DNA of 64,000 nt from Micromonospora zingiberis (GTDB lineage: Bacteria > Actinomycetota > Actinomycetes > Mycobacteriales > Micromonosporaceae). A program made the position numbers and the translations under genes. The stretch covers positions 295,172 through 359,171 of the forward strand of contig NZ_SJJR01000005.1 in NCBI RefSeq assembly GCF_004331455.1, read 5' to 3'. Of the stretch, positions 11,680-21,512 are shown piece by piece. Position 1 is the first letter of the stretch. Each line of letters starts with the position of its first letter. The notes under the pieces were generated by a model. That model searched no databases. It was not told the DNA's origin and saw only the letters and a program-made list of their open reading frames with translations.

Positions 11680-13818
11680 TCAGTTGCCGGTTGTGAAACC
11701 GGTGATGTCACCGACCCGGGTCAGCGCCGCGTGCGCGGCGGCGACGATCCGGTCGGGGGTGAAGCCGAACTGCTCGAACAGCACCGAGTGCGGGGCGCTC
11801 GCGCCGTAGTGCTCCAGGCTGACGCTCTCGCCGCAGTCGCCGACGATCCCGCGCCAGGACATCGCGATGCCCGCCTCCACGCTCACCCGGGCCTTTACCC
11901 CGCGTGGCAGCACCGACTCCCGGTACGCCTCGTCCTGCGCGAAGAACCACTCCTGGCAGGGCATGGACACCACCCGGGTGGGGGTGCCGTCGGCCTCCAG
12001 CCGCTCCCGGGCGGTCAGGCAGAGCTGCACCTCGGACCCGGTGCCGATGATGATCACCTGCGGCTTGCCGTTGGACGCCTCGGCCAGCACGTAGCCACCC
12101 TTGGCGACCCCGTCCGCGCCGGCCAGCTGCGAGCGGTCCAGGGTCGGCAGCGGCTGGCGGCTCAACGCCAGTGCGGTCGGCCGGTCGGTGTGCTCCAGGG
12201 CCTGCCGCCACGCCCACGCCGTCTCGTTGGCGTCGGCCGGGCGGACCACGTCCAGGCCGGGGATGGCGCGCAGCGCGCTCAGGTGCTCCACCGGCTGGTG
12301 GGTGGGGCCGTCCTCGCCGAGGCCGATCGAGTCGTGCGTCCAGACGTAGACCACCGGCAGCTTCATCAGCGCGGCCAGCCGCACCGAGGGACGCATGTAG
12401 TCGCTGAACACCAGGAAGGTGCCGCCGTACGGGCGGGTGCCGCCGTGCAGCGCGATGCCGTTGAGGATCGCGCCCATGGCGTGCTCACGGATGCCGAAGT
12501 GCAGCGTGCGGCCGTACTCGTGGCCGGGGAACTCCTTGGTGGCGTACTGGCTGGGCACGAAGGAGGGCTCGCCCTTCATCGTGGTGTTGTTGCTCTCGGC
12601 CAGGTCGGCCGAGCCGCCCCACAGCTCGGGCAGCACCGGGGCGAGCGCGGCCAGCACCTTGCCGGAGGCGGCCCGGGTGGCCACGCCCTTGGCGTCGGCC
12701 GGGAACTCCGGCAGCGCGTCGGTCCAGCCGTCGGGCAGCACCCGCCCGGCCAGCCGGTCGTACAGGGCGCGGCGCTGCGGGTTGGCCTCGGCCCAGCCGT
12801 CGAAGGCGGCCGTCCACTCCTCCTGCTCGGCGGCGCCCCGGGTCAGCGCCGCCCGGGTGTGGGCGAGCACCTCCTCGGTGACCTGGAAGGACTCGGCCGA
12901 GTCGAAACCGAGGATCTGCTTGGTGGCGGCCACCTCGTCGGCACCCAGCGCCGAGCCGTGGATCTTGCCGGTGTTCTGCTTGTTCGGTGCCGGCCAGCCG
13001 ATGATGGTGCGCAGCGCGATGAACGACGGGCGGCCGGTCTCCGCCTTCGCGGCCAGCAGCGCCTCGTGGAGCGCCTGCACGTCCTCGTGGTAGTCGCCCT
13101 GGTCGGCGTCGCCGCGTCGCCAGTCGACCGTCTGCACGTGCCAGCCGTACGCCGCGTAGCGGGCCGCCACGTCCTCGCTCAGCGCGATCCGGGTGTCGTC
13201 CTCGATCGAGATCTCGTTGTCGTCGTAGATCACGCAGAGGTTGCCCAGCTGCTGGTGCCCGGCCAGGGCGCTGGCCTCGTGACTGATGCCCTCCTCGATG
13301 TCGCCGTCCGAGGCGATGCACCAGATGTGGTGGTCGAAGACCGACTCACCGGGCTCGGTCTCGGGGTCGAACAGACCACGCTCACGGCGGGCCGCCATGG
13401 CCATCCCGACGGCGTTGCCCAGGCCCTGCCCGAGCGGACCGGTGGTGGTCTCCACACCCGGGGTGTGCCCGTGCTCCGGGTGGCCCGGGGTCAGCGAACC
13501 CCACTGCCGCAGCGACTTGAGGTCGCTGAGGCTCAGCGGGTAGCCGGAGAGGAAGAGCTGGATGTAGAGCGTCAGGCTGGAGTGACCGGCGGACAGCACG
13601 AAGCGGTCGCGGCCGGGCCAGTTCGGGTCGGCCGGGTTGTGCCGCATGACCCGGTTGAACAACAGGTACGCCGCGGGGGCGAGGCTCATCGCGGTGCCCG
13701 GGTGGCCATTGCCGGATTTCTCCACGGCGTCCATGGCCAGCACGCGAACGGTGTCCACGGCACGGCGATCGAGGTCGGACCAGTCAAGTGCGGGGTGCGC
13801 GGGTCGGTTGGCAGCCAC
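11680..13818 (-). CDS. tkt: transketolase
   Basis: This 712-residue thiamine-diphosphate enzyme moves two-carbon units between sugar phosphates. The N-terminal [11 protein letters not shown] is near residue 39, the ThDP/Mg motif (SDGDIEEG to YDDNEI) near 169-200, and the pyrimidine-domain [19 protein letters not shown] near 490-510. It starts with GTG at 13818 after GAGGAGC and is first gene of the pentose phosphate operon. The 282-base divergent gap to ctaB must hold both promoters. Confidence 0.97.
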   Translation of the reverse strand: MAANRPAHPALDWSDLDRRAVDTVRVLAMDAVEKSGNGHPGTAMSLAPAAYLLFNRVMRHNPADPNWPGRDRFVLSAGHSSLTLYIQLFLSGYPLSLSDLKSLRQWGSLTPGHPEHGHTPGVETTTGPLGQGLGNAVGMAMAARRERGLFDPETEPGESVFDHHIWCIASDGDIEEGISHEASALAGHQQLGNLCVIYDDNEISIEDDTRIALSEDVAARYAAYGWHVQTVDWRRGDADQGDYHEDVQALHEALLAAKAETGRPSFIALRTIIGWPAPNKQNTGKIHGSALGADEVAATKQILGFDSAESFQVTEEVLAHTRAALTRGAAEQEEWTAAFDGWAEANPQRRALYDRLAGRVLPDGWTDALPEFPADAKGVATRAASGKVLAALAPVLPELWGGSADLAESNNTTMKGEPSFVPSQYATKEFPGHEYGRTLHFGIREHAMGAILNGIALHGGTRPYGGTFLVFSDYMRPSVRLAALMKLPVVYVWTHDSIGLGEDGPTHQPVEHLSALRAIPGLDVVRPADANETAWAWRQALEHTDRPTALALSRQPLPTLDRSQLAGADGVAKGGYVLAEASNGKPQVIIIGTGSEVQLCLTARERLEADGTPTRVVSMPCQEWFFAQDEAYRESVLPRGVKARVSVEAGIAMSWRGIVGDCGESVSLEHYGASAPHSVLFEQFGFTPDRIVAAAHAALTRVGDITGFTTGN

Positions 13819-14100
13819 GGTGGTTTGTGCTCCTCGGCGAGATGGGCGGAACCCTCACTGGTGACCCTATCGAGCGTCCCTAAACATGCGCCCGAGGATC
13901 TCAGCATGCTGGTCTGTACGGTTCGGGTCGGCTCCCCGGTTCAGCGGTGCCGATCAGCCTCCGGTGTGACGGCCCGCACCGTTGCCGGGTCGCCCGGGCA
14001 GCCAAAACGACAGCGCGTAGTGTGTGGGGCGGTTGTGTGTGGATCCGCGCCGGATCCGACCGCCCTGACCTCCCCTGCCGACGCCGGAAGGTGGCAATCC

Positions 14101-15057
14101 GTGAGCATGATCACCGAGCGGCCCGTCAGTAACCCTGCCGGGCAGCCGCCGGTGCGCTCGGCGGAGGAGTCGCCGGCCCGCTCCCGGGACGTGCGGGCGG
14201 TGGTGGCCGCGTACGTGACCCTGACCAAGCCGCGCATCGTCGAGCTGCTGCTGGTCACCACGGTGCCGGCGATGATGCTCGCGCACGGCGGGCTGCCGTC
14301 GCTGTGGCTGGTCGCGGTGGTGCTCGTCGGCGGCTCGCTCGCCGCCGGTGCGGCCAGCGTGCTCAACTGCTACATCGACCGCGACATCGACCAGCTGATG
14401 CGGCGGACGAAGCGGCGCCCCCTGCCGGCGCACACCGTGACGCCGCGTAACGCCCTGATCTTCGGTCTGGTGCTGGCGGCGGTCTCGATCGCGCTGATGG
14501 CCGCGTTCACCAACCTGCTCGCCGCCGGGCTCACGCTGGCCGCGATCGTCTACTACGACGTGGTCTACACGCTGTGGCTCAAGCGCACCACGACGGCGAA
14601 CACCTTCTGGGGCGGGGCGTGCGGCGCCGCGCCGGTGCTGATCGGCTGGGCGGCGGTGACCGGCACGCTGTCGCCGGTGGCCTGGGGGCTGTTCGCGGTG
14701 GTCTTCTTCTGGCAGATGCCGCACTTCTACCCCCTGGCGATGAAGTACAAGGACGACTACGCCCGCGCCGGCATCCCGATGCTGCCGGTGGTGGCCACGG
14801 TCCGGCGGGTCAACTTCGAGATCGTCTTCTTCGCCTGGTTGACGGTGCTGGCCTCGCTGGCCGTCTGGGCGCTCGGCCTGAGCCCGGTGTACGGCGTACC
14901 GGCGCTGGTGGTGGGTGCGATCTTCCTGGTCGAGGCGCACAAGCTCGCCGGCCGGGCCAGCCGGGGCGAGCCGGTCAAGCCGATGCGGCTGTTCCACTGG
15001 TCCACGACGTACCTGACCGTCGTCTTCGCCGCCGCCGCCCTCGACGCTTTGCTGTAA
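14101..15057 (+). CDS. ctaB: protoheme IX farnesyltransferase (heme O synthase)
   Basis: This 318-residue UbiA-family membrane prenyltransferase attaches farnesyl to heme B to make heme O for cytochrome oxidase. It has the two Asp-rich motifs, [15 protein letters not shown] near residue 90 and [13 protein letters not shown] near 150, in a run of about nine hydrophobic helices. The start is the GTG at 14101 with GGAAGG nine bases upstream; an ATG at 14107 is the alternative. The TAA stop is followed at once by a dispersed repeat element. ctaA, the next enzyme of the pathway, is 1.6 kb away on the other strand. Confidence 0.95.
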   Translation: MSMITERPVSNPAGQPPVRSAEESPARSRDVRAVVAAYVTLTKPRIVELLLVTTVPAMMLAHGGLPSLWLVAVVLVGGSLAAGAASVLNCYIDRDIDQLMRRTKRRPLPAHTVTPRNALIFGLVLAAVSIALMAAFTNLLAAGLTLAAIVYYDVVYTLWLKRTTTANTFWGGACGAAPVLIGWAAVTGTLSPVAWGLFAVVFFWQMPHFYPLAMKYKDDYARAGIPMLPVVATVRRVNFEIVFFAWLTVLASLAVWALGLSPVYGVPALVVGAIFLVEAHKLAGRASRGEPVKPMRLFHWSTTYLTVVFAAAALDALL

Positions 15058-15107
15058 GGAAGGGCACCTTCTTAACGCCTGCGGTATAGGAAGGGCACCT
15101 TCTTAAC
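15058..15107 (+). repeat. dispersed 3'-end element, copy B
   Basis: Two identical 19-base copies of GGAAGGGCACCTTCTTAAC (15058-15076 and 15089-15107) flank the spacer GCCTGCGGTATA. The element begins on the base after the ctaB stop codon, in the gene's orientation. Each half contains GAAGG-GCA-CCTTC, a small hairpin. The remaining 15108-15350 holds no gene that can be supported. Confidence 0.8.
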
Positions 15108-15350
15108 GGAGCGGTGAGTACCGATGGGTGATTGTCTGAATTATCACCACATCGGGCTTCACCGGGGGATGAGCCGCTTCTGCTCAACCCTGAGGGCTTG
15201 GTGGGGTTATGGCCGGTCGTTCTGACCATTTTTGCCCGGGTAAATGCGGACGAAATGTCTTACGGCTTCCTTAAACCTTGACGTTATCGGTATCACAAAA
15301 GGCTCCCGGTTCTCCTCCGCACCAGCGCATGTTTGCTTAGGCTTCGCGTT

Positions 15351-15686
15351 ATGGCAGATGGTTCCGATACGACGCTGACGGCTGATCAGACCGCCTCCGG
15401 GCCGGCCCCCAGCGGGCTGGTCGCGGGTATCAAGTCGTTCGCCGCCGGACACGGCGGGGCGAAGGCGGTCATCGAGTACGTCGGCAAGCGCGGCGCCCGG
15501 ATCGTCCTGGTGGGTTCGGACGGTGCGTGGGGCGACCAGTTCGCGGAGGACACGGTCGTCGCCCGGGAGGCCTGCGCGAAGGCAGGAGTCGCCGTGGAGA
15601 ACGAGTGGGAGCGGGAACTGATGGACCAGATGCGCCCGAGCAACGACCTCTGGCGTTCGATGGCCCGTCGCACGATGGCCCGTTGA
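15351..15686 (+). CDS. conserved actinobacterial protein of unknown function
   Basis: This is a 111-residue soluble protein with a Thr/Ala/Pro-rich N-terminus and a compact C-terminal domain (GGAKAVIEYVGKRGARIVLV and a charged helix near 75-100). I recognise the general type as a conserved actinobacterial hypothetical found near cta genes but know no function. The ATG at 15351 is chosen because the only upstream extension needs a TTG at 15333. No clear ribosome site is seen, so it may be leaderless. The ATP-grasp gene follows six bases later, implying a functional link. Confidence 0.7.
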   Translation: MADGSDTTLTADQTASGPAPSGLVAGIKSFAAGHGGAKAVIEYVGKRGARIVLVGSDGAWGDQFAEDTVVAREACAKAGVAVENEWERELMDQMRPSNDLWRSMARRTMAR

Positions 15687-15692
15687 GATAAA

Positions 15693-16610
15693 TTGACCGA
15701 CCACCACCAGCCGGCCCGGGGGAAACCCCGGGTCGCTCTCGTCACCTGCACCGAACTGCTCGACCTCGAAGCGGACGACCGTCTCGTGATCGACCCGCTC
15801 GCCGCCCACGGGGTCGCCGCCGAGCCAGCCGTCTGGGACGACCCGGCCGTCGACTGGGCCCGGTACGACCTGGTCGTGCTCCGCTCGCCCTGGGACTACA
15901 TGTCCCGTCGGGACGAGTTCGTCGCCTGGGCCGCCCGGGTGCCCCGACTGGTCAACCCGGCCGACGTGGTGCGCTGGAACACCGACAAGCGCTACCTGGA
16001 CGAACTCTCCGCCGCCGGGGTGCCGACCGTACCCACCGGTTGGGTGCTGCCCGGACAGCCGTGGCAGCCGCCCGCCGACCACGGCGAGTACGTGATCAAG
16101 CCGTCGATCAGCGCCGGTAGCCAGGACACCGGCCGCTACGACCTGGCCGATTCGGAGCACCGGGAACTCGCCGTGGCCCACGTACGCCGGCTCGGTGCCG
16201 CCGGTCGGGTCACCATGATCCAGCCGTACCTGACGGCGGTGGACACCGATGGCGAAACCGCGCTGCTCTACCTCGCCGGCCCGCAGGGGCTCGCCTTCAG
16301 CCACGCCATCCGTAAGGGGCCGATGCTCGCCGGTCCTGACCTCGGGACCGACGGCCTGTACAAGGTCGAGGAGATCAGCCCGCGTACCGCCGCCGCCGAC
16401 CAGCTCGCGGTGGCGGAACGAACCCTGGCCACGGTGCCCGGCGGGCCACAGCGGCTGCTCTACGCCCGGGTGGACCTGATTCCCGGCCCGGACGGTACGC
16501 CCGTGCTGGTGGAACTGGAGCTGACCGAGCCCTCCCTGTTCCTCGGCTACGCGCACGGGGCTCCGGAGCGGCTTGCCGAGGCCATCCGCACCCACCTTCG
16601 GCGGCCCTGA
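15693..16610 (+). CDS. ATP-grasp domain protein
   Basis: This 305-residue cytoplasmic protein looks like the glutathione-synthetase/RimK-like ATP-grasp group, enzymes that join a carboxylate to an amine or thiol using ATP. The N-terminal domain carries LVVLRSPWDYMSRRDEF near 62-78, the ATP-grasp core VIKPSISAGSQDTGRYDL near 133-150, and the metal-binding end VELELTEPSLFLGYA near 270-284. The substrate is unknown. The start is TTG at 15693 with a poor ribosome site, six bases after the preceding small gene, with which it probably forms a unit. Confidence 0.8.
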   Translation: MTDHHQPARGKPRVALVTCTELLDLEADDRLVIDPLAAHGVAAEPAVWDDPAVDWARYDLVVLRSPWDYMSRRDEFVAWAARVPRLVNPADVVRWNTDKRYLDELSAAGVPTVPTGWVLPGQPWQPPADHGEYVIKPSISAGSQDTGRYDLADSEHRELAVAHVRRLGAAGRVTMIQPYLTAVDTDGETALLYLAGPQGLAFSHAIRKGPMLAGPDLGTDGLYKVEEISPRTAAADQLAVAERTLATVPGGPQRLLYARVDLIPGPDGTPVLVELELTEPSLFLGYAHGAPERLAEAIRTHLRRP

Positions 16611-16660
16611 AGCGCGGGCAAGAGCCAGGCCCGAGGGCTGCCGCAGGGCGGAGGGGTGGG

Positions 16661-17632
16661 TCAGACGTGGGCCGGTTCGGCCTCCTCGGCCGGCGTGACG
16701 GGCCGGGCGGCCGGGGGGTCGACCGGGCGGCGTTCACGGATCGACCAGAGCACCGACAGGGTGGCCAGCCAGACCAGGCAGGAACCGAGCATGTGCGCCC
16801 CCACCAGCAGCACCGGCAGGTTCGTGAAGTACTGCACGAAGCCGATCACGCCCTGGGCCAGCTCGACCAGCAGCAGGGTGCGGGCGGCCCGTACGGCGGC
16901 GGCCGGTGCGCCGAGGGCGCGCAGCGCCAGCCACAGGCCCACGGTCAGGCCGACCAGCAGGAAGACCAGGTCGGCGTGCACCTGGGAGATCGTCTGCGGG
17001 TCGAGGCCGTTGCGGATCGCGTCGGCGTCGCCGGCGTGCGGACCGCTGCCGGTCACCGCGACCCCGACGACGATCACCGCCGCACTGGCCACCACCGTGG
17101 TCCAGGTCAGGGCGCGCAGCGCCGGGGGCACCAGCGTGACCTTCGGCCCGGCGGGCTCGCGCACCCGGCGCCACAGGGCGTACGCGACGAGCAGCAGCAG
17201 CATCGAGACCACGAAGTGGATGCCCACGATCGAGGGGTGCAGTTGGGTGCGTACCGTGATCCCGCCGATCACGGCCTGCGCCACGATGCCCAGGACGACG
17301 GCGAGCGCGAGCCCGACGGCCCCCGGCCGGCGGCGGCGGTGGGCCAGCGCGGCCAGCAGGGTGGCGCCCGCGATCAGCACCAGCACGAAGGTGAGCAGCC
17401 GGTTACCGAACTCGATCACCCCGTGGATGCCCATCTCGGCGGTGGTGGTGTACGACTCGTCGGTGCACCTGGGCCAGGTGGGGCAGCCGAGGCCGGAGGC
17501 GGTCAGCCGGACCGCCCCGCCGGTGACGACGATCGCGGCGTTCGCCACGATGTTGGCGAGCGCGAGGCGGCGGAGCAGCGTGGTGGAGACCGGGAACCGG
17601 GCGGGTCGCTTCACGAAGCGAATCCTACGCAT
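16661..17632 (-). CDS. ctaA: heme A synthase
   Basis: This protein of about 323 residues is a COX15/CtaA-type membrane protein that oxidises heme O to heme A. It has eight hydrophobic helices and the conserved histidines in GIHGVIEFGNRLLTF, LHPSIVGIHF, QVHADLVF and GAHMLGS, plus the paired cysteines of CPTWPRC in the first loop. The ATG at 17632 is used; a GTG at 17614 is also possible. It diverges from sufR, with about 100 bases between the two starts. Confidence 0.93.
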   Translation of the reverse strand: MRRIRFVKRPARFPVSTTLLRRLALANIVANAAIVVTGGAVRLTASGLGCPTWPRCTDESYTTTAEMGIHGVIEFGNRLLTFVLVLIAGATLLAALAHRRRRPGAVGLALAVVLGIVAQAVIGGITVRTQLHPSIVGIHFVVSMLLLLVAYALWRRVREPAGPKVTLVPPALRALTWTTVVASAAVIVVGVAVTGSGPHAGDADAIRNGLDPQTISQVHADLVFLLVGLTVGLWLALRALGAPAAAVRAARTLLLVELAQGVIGFVQYFTNLPVLLVGAHMLGSCLVWLATLSVLWSIRERRPVDPPAARPVTPAEEAEPAHV

Positions 17633-17712
17633 CGTAGTTGTCACCGATCGGGTGACTCCGCCCCGCTGGTGGTTCGGATCACCGGACCCCACGTTTGCAG
17701 GGCCTGAGCGAA

Positions 17713-17730
17713 TTACGTAACGTGGGCGTT
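17713..17730. promoter_or_regulatory. dyads directly before sufR (candidate operator)
   Basis: TTACGTAA (17713-17720) is a perfect palindrome and AACG-TGGG-CGTT (17719-17730) a second dyad, abutting the sufR start at 17731. Placement would suit autoregulation by SufR. No match to a published SufR site can be claimed from reading alone. Confidence 0.3.
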
Positions 17731-18516
17731 GTGAAAAAGGCGGCGGGGTTCTCCGGGCATCCGCCGACGGCCGCCCTGGCTGTCGGCCGGTCGGTGCCGC
17801 CTGCCCCCGCGACAGCGGACGGCGCACCCGCCGCCGACCTGTCGACCCGGGACCGGGTCACCCAGCTGCTGCTGGAGCGCCGGGCCGCCACCGCCGCCCA
17901 GCTGGGCGACGCGCTGGGGCTCAGCCCGGCGGCGATCCGCCGGCACCTCGACGCGATGCTCGCCGACGGCGACGTGGTCGCCCGCGAGCAGACGGTACGC
18001 GGTCACCGGGGCCGGGGCCGTCCGGCCAAGGTGTTCCTGCTGACCGACGCCGCCCGCAGCCGGTGTGGCACTCACCACTACGACAACATGGCCACCGCCG
18101 CGCTGCGCTGGATCGCCCGCACCGGTGGCTCGCAGGCGGTGGAGAAGTTCGCCGCCGAGCAGGTGGCCGCCCTGGAGGCGCGCTGCCAGGCGGCCCTGGC
18201 CGACGCCGGGGACGATCCGATGGCGCGGGCGGAGGCACTCGCCGCCGCGCTGACCGCCGAGGGCTACGCTGCCAGTGCGTCCACGATCGCTTCCGGCGGC
18301 CAGCTCTGTCAGCACCACTGCCCGGTGGCGCACGTGGCCGCCGAGTTCCCCCAGCTGTGCGAGGCCGAGACCACGGTGATTTCCCGCCTGGTCGGCACGC
18401 ACGTACAGCGCCTGGCCACCATCGCGCACGGCGACGGGGTGTGCACCACGCACATTCCCGGTCCGCCGCCTGCCCAGTCCGGTACGACCGTCACCACTGT
18501 GAGGACAGATAGATGA
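17731..18516 (+). CDS. sufR: SufR-type Fe-S-sensing transcription regulator
   Basis: This 261-residue regulator has an N-terminal DeoR/ArsR-like helix-turn-helix ([15 protein letters not shown], about 65-79) followed by [13 protein letters not shown]. Its C-terminal part has cysteines suited to an Fe-S cluster: SRCGTHHY, then CQHHC followed twelve residues later by another Cys, which is the SufR pattern. SufR homologues repress the suf operon when clusters are sufficient. The GTG at 17731 is preferred; in-frame codons extend to 17695. The gene overlaps sufB by four bases (ATGA) and heads the operon. Confidence 0.9.
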   Translation: MKKAAGFSGHPPTAALAVGRSVPPAPATADGAPAADLSTRDRVTQLLLERRAATAAQLGDALGLSPAAIRRHLDAMLADGDVVAREQTVRGHRGRGRPAKVFLLTDAARSRCGTHHYDNMATAALRWIARTGGSQAVEKFAAEQVAALEARCQAALADAGDDPMARAEALAAALTAEGYAASASTIASGGQLCQHHCPVAHVAAEFPQLCEAETTVISRLVGTHVQRLATIAHGDGVCTTHIPGPPPAQSGTTVTTVRTDR

Positions 18517-19943
18517 CCGAGCAGATCGTCCAGCCCCTGACCCAGGAGGAGCAGCTCGCCGCCCTGGGCAACTACGAGTACGGCTGGGCCGACCCGGACG
18601 TCGCCGGGGCGATCGCCCAGCGCGGCCTCAACGAGGCGGTGGTGCGGGACATCTCGGCCAAGAAGAACGAGCCGGCCTGGATGCTCGACCTGCGCCTGAA
18701 GGGCCTGCGGCTGTTCGAGCGCAAGCCGATGCCGGCCTGGGGCGCCGACCTCACCGGGATCGACTTCGACAACATCAAGTACTTCGTGCGCTCCACCGAG
18801 AAGCAGGCCACCAGCTGGGAGGACCTGCCCGAGGACATCAAGAACACCTACGACAAGCTGGGCATCCCGGAGGCGGAGAAGCAGCGGCTGGTCGCCGGTG
18901 TCGCGGCGCAGTACGAGTCCGAGGTGGTCTACCACAAGATCCGTGAGGACCTGGAGGAGCAGGGTGTTCTCTTCCTGGACACCGACACCGCCCTCAAGGA
19001 GCACGAGGACGTCTTCAAGGAGTACTTCGGCACGGTGATCCCGGTCGGCGACAACAAGTTCGCCGCCCTGAACACCTCCGTGTGGTCCGGTGGGTCGTTC
19101 ATCTACGTGCCGAAGGGTGTGCACGTGGAGATCCCGCTGCAGGCGTACTTCCGGATCAACACCGAGAACATGGGCCAGTTCGAGCGGACGCTGATCATCG
19201 TCGACGAGGGCGCGTACGTGCACTACGTCGAGGGCTGCACCGCGCCCATCTACTCCTCGGACTCGCTGCACAGCGCCGTGGTGGAGATCATCGTCAAGAA
19301 GAACGCCCGGTGCCGCTACACGACCATCCAGAACTGGTCGAACAACGTCTACAACCTGGTCACCAAGCGGGCCGTCTGCCACGAGGGCGCGACCATGGAG
19401 TGGATCGACGGCAACATCGGCTCCAAGGTGACCATGAAGTACCCGGCGGTCTACATGACCGGTGAGCACGCCAAGGGCGAGGTGCTCTCGGTGGCCATGG
19501 CCGGCGAGGGTCAGCACCAGGACGCCGGCGCCAAGATGGTGCACGCGGCGCCGCACACCAGCAGCACCATCGTGTCGAAGTCGATCGCCCGGGGCGGCGG
19601 CCGGACCTCGTACCGGGGCCTGGTGCAGGTGCTGGAGGGTTCGCACAGCAGCGCCAGCACGGTCAAGTGCGACGCCCTGCTGGTCGACACCATCTCCCGC
19701 TCGGACACCTACCCGTACGTCGACATCCGCGAGGACGACGTGTCGATGGGGCACGAGGCGACCGTCTCCAAGGTCAGCGAGGACCAGCTCTTCTACCTGA
19801 TGAGCCGGGGCCTGAGCGAGGACGAGGCGATGGCGATGATCGTGCGTGGCTTCATCGAGCCGATCGCCAAGGAACTGCCGATGGAGTACGCCCTGGAGCT
19901 CAACCGCCTGATCGAGCTGCAGATGGAGGGCGCGGTCGGCTGA
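18513..19943 (+). CDS. sufB: Fe-S cluster assembly protein SufB
   Basis: This 476-residue scaffold subunit of SufBC2D is where new Fe-S clusters are built. It is recognised by full-length similarity: [13 protein letters not shown] near 50, [20 protein letters not shown] near 200, the EGCTAP segment near 245 and the C-terminal [20 protein letters not shown] near 430-448. The ATG has GAGGACA upstream and overlaps the sufR stop. A hairpin at 19956-19981 separates it from sufD. Confidence 0.97.
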   Translation: MTEQIVQPLTQEEQLAALGNYEYGWADPDVAGAIAQRGLNEAVVRDISAKKNEPAWMLDLRLKGLRLFERKPMPAWGADLTGIDFDNIKYFVRSTEKQATSWEDLPEDIKNTYDKLGIPEAEKQRLVAGVAAQYESEVVYHKIREDLEEQGVLFLDTDTALKEHEDVFKEYFGTVIPVGDNKFAALNTSVWSGGSFIYVPKGVHVEIPLQAYFRINTENMGQFERTLIIVDEGAYVHYVEGCTAPIYSSDSLHSAVVEIIVKKNARCRYTTIQNWSNNVYNLVTKRAVCHEGATMEWIDGNIGSKVTMKYPAVYMTGEHAKGEVLSVAMAGEGQHQDAGAKMVHAAPHTSSTIVSKSIARGGGRTSYRGLVQVLEGSHSSASTVKCDALLVDTISRSDTYPYVDIREDDVSMGHEATVSKVSEDQLFYLMSRGLSEDEAMAMIVRGFIEPIAKELPMEYALELNRLIELQMEGAVG

Positions 19944-19955
19944 CCCGCCCCGCCC

Positions 19956-19981
19956 GGCGGGTCGGCCCGCGCCGACCCGCC
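19956..19981 (+). other. intra-operon hairpin between sufB and sufD
   Basis: GGCGGGTCGG pairs perfectly with CCGACCCGCC around CCCGCG: a 10-bp GC-only stem 13 bases after sufB. No T-run follows and the operon clearly continues, so it is more likely an mRNA processing or stability element than a full terminator. Confidence 0.5.
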
Positions 19982-20025
19982 AACCCAGCACCAGACCGTC
20001 GTCGCAAGAACAGACCAAGGACGAG

Positions 20026-21168
20026 ATGACTACCCAGGCTTCCGCGCCGCCGAGCACCAAGTCGCAGGCGCTGCGCTCGTACGACGTCGCCGACTTCCCG
20101 GCCCTCACCGGCCTGGAGGAGGAGTGGCGCTTCACCCCGCTCAAGCGGCTGCGCGGGCTGGTCGGCGACGACCGGACCGCCACCGGCACGGTTCGGCACG
20201 AGTACGACGAACTGCCCGAGGGCGTGACCGTCGAGCGGATCGGCCGCGACGACCAGCGGGTCGGCAGCGTGCTCACCCCGGTCGACCGGGTCAGCGCGCT
20301 GGCCTACGGTGGCGTCGAGCAGGCGCTGCTGGTGCGGGTGGCCCAGGACGCCGTGGTGAGTGGCCCGACCATCCTGCGGGCCGTCGGCGAGGGCAGCGAG
20401 GGCCTGGCCTTCGGGCACACCGTCGTCCAGGTCGGCCGGTTCGCCGAGGCGATCCTGGTGCTGGAGCAGGTCGGTTCGGCGACCCTCGCCGACAACGTCG
20501 AGGTGACGGTGGGCGACGGGGCGAAGCTGACCCTGGTCACCGTCGCCGACTGGGCCGACGACGCGGTGCAGGCGCAGCACCTGAAGGTGCGGCTGGGCCG
20601 GGACGCCCGGGTGCTGCACGTCCAGGTCACCCTCGGCGGCGACCTGGTCCGCCAGTACACCACCGTCGAGTACACCGAGCGGGGTGGCGAGGCCGAGCTG
20701 TACGGCGTCTACTTCGCCGACTCCGGCCAGCACCTGGAGCACCGGCAACTGGTCGACCACACCGTGCCGGACTGCCGCAGCTACGTCGGCTACCGGGGCG
20801 CGTTGCAGGGCGAGAGCGCCCACACGGTCTGGGTGGGTGACGTGCTGATCCGCGCCGAGGCGACCGGCACCGACACGTACGAGATCAACCGGAACCTGCT
20901 GCTGAGCGACGGCGCGCGGGCGGACTCCGTACCGAACCTGGAGATCGAGACCGGCGAGATCGCCGGTGCCGGCCACGCCAGCGCGACCGGTCGCTTCGAC
21001 GACGAGCAGCTGTTCTACCTGATGGCCCGGGGTATTCCGGAGGCCGAGGCGCGCCGGTTGGTGGTGCGCGGCTTCTTCGCCGAGCTGCTGAACAAGATCC
21101 CGGTCGAGGACCTGCGCGAGCGGCTCGGCGAGGCGATCGAGGCGCGGCTCACCAAGGCCGGCGCCTGA
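20026..21168 (+). CDS. sufD: Fe-S cluster assembly protein SufD
   Basis: This 380-residue subunit pairs with SufB and SufC in the cluster-assembly complex. It shares the SufB/D beta-helix fold; the C-terminal FYLMARGIPEAEARRLVVRG (about 326-345) mirrors the SufB end. The SufB cysteine segment is absent, as expected. It has 82 bases upstream after sufB, and its TGA overlaps the next ATG by one base. Confidence 0.95.
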   Translation: MTTQASAPPSTKSQALRSYDVADFPALTGLEEEWRFTPLKRLRGLVGDDRTATGTVRHEYDELPEGVTVERIGRDDQRVGSVLTPVDRVSALAYGGVEQALLVRVAQDAVVSGPTILRAVGEGSEGLAFGHTVVQVGRFAEAILVLEQVGSATLADNVEVTVGDGAKLTLVTVADWADDAVQAQHLKVRLGRDARVLHVQVTLGGDLVRQYTTVEYTERGGEAELYGVYFADSGQHLEHRQLVDHTVPDCRSYVGYRGALQGESAHTVWVGDVLIRAEATGTDTYEINRNLLLSDGARADSVPNLEIETGEIAGAGHASATGRFDDEQLFYLMARGIPEAEARRLVVRGFFAELLNKIPVEDLRERLGEAIEARLTKAGA

Positions 21169-21512
21169 TGATCCGCATCTGCGCCGTCGAGGACGTGCCG
21201 AAGGGCAGCGCGATCAGCGCCGACGTCGGGGGCACCCAGGTCGCCCTGGTGCACGGGGAGGACGGCCAGTTCTACGCCGTGTACGACGAGTGCTCGCACG
21301 CCGCCGTGGCGCTCTCCGAGGGCGAGGTCGAGGGCTGCACGCTGGAGTGCTGGCTGCACGGCTCCCGCTTCGACCTGCGTACCGGTGCGCCGACCGGGCT
21401 GCCCGCCACCGAACCCGTACCCGTCTATCCCGTCGAAGTCCGCGACGGCGACATCTACCTTTCCGTGGACGGCGACGGCCGCCCGCTGCCGAGTAATGGA
21501 GTGACCCGATAA
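21168..21512 (+). CDS. Rieske-type ferredoxin in suf operon
   Basis: This 114-residue small Rieske [2Fe-2S] protein has ligand motifs Cys-Ser-His (ECSHAAVA, near 42) and Cys-Trp-Leu-His (ECWLHGSRFDL, near 60), the two-Cys two-His pattern. It is of the soluble biphenyl-dioxygenase-ferredoxin type and may supply electrons to cluster assembly. Placement between sufD and sufC with one-base overlaps on both sides is common in actinobacterial SUF operons; its exact job is not established. Confidence 0.9.
   Translation: MIRICAVEDVPKGSAISADVGGTQVALVHGEDGQFYAVYDECSHAAVALSEGEVEGCTLECWLHGSRFDLRTGAPTGLPATEPVPVYPVEVRDGDIYLSVDGDGRPLPSNGVTR

Noticed and set aside
11731..14100. long plus-strand frame joined in frame to ctaB
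   Set aside because: This part is antisense to tkt. The real CtaB starts at the GTG at 14101, with its own ribosome site and normal family length.
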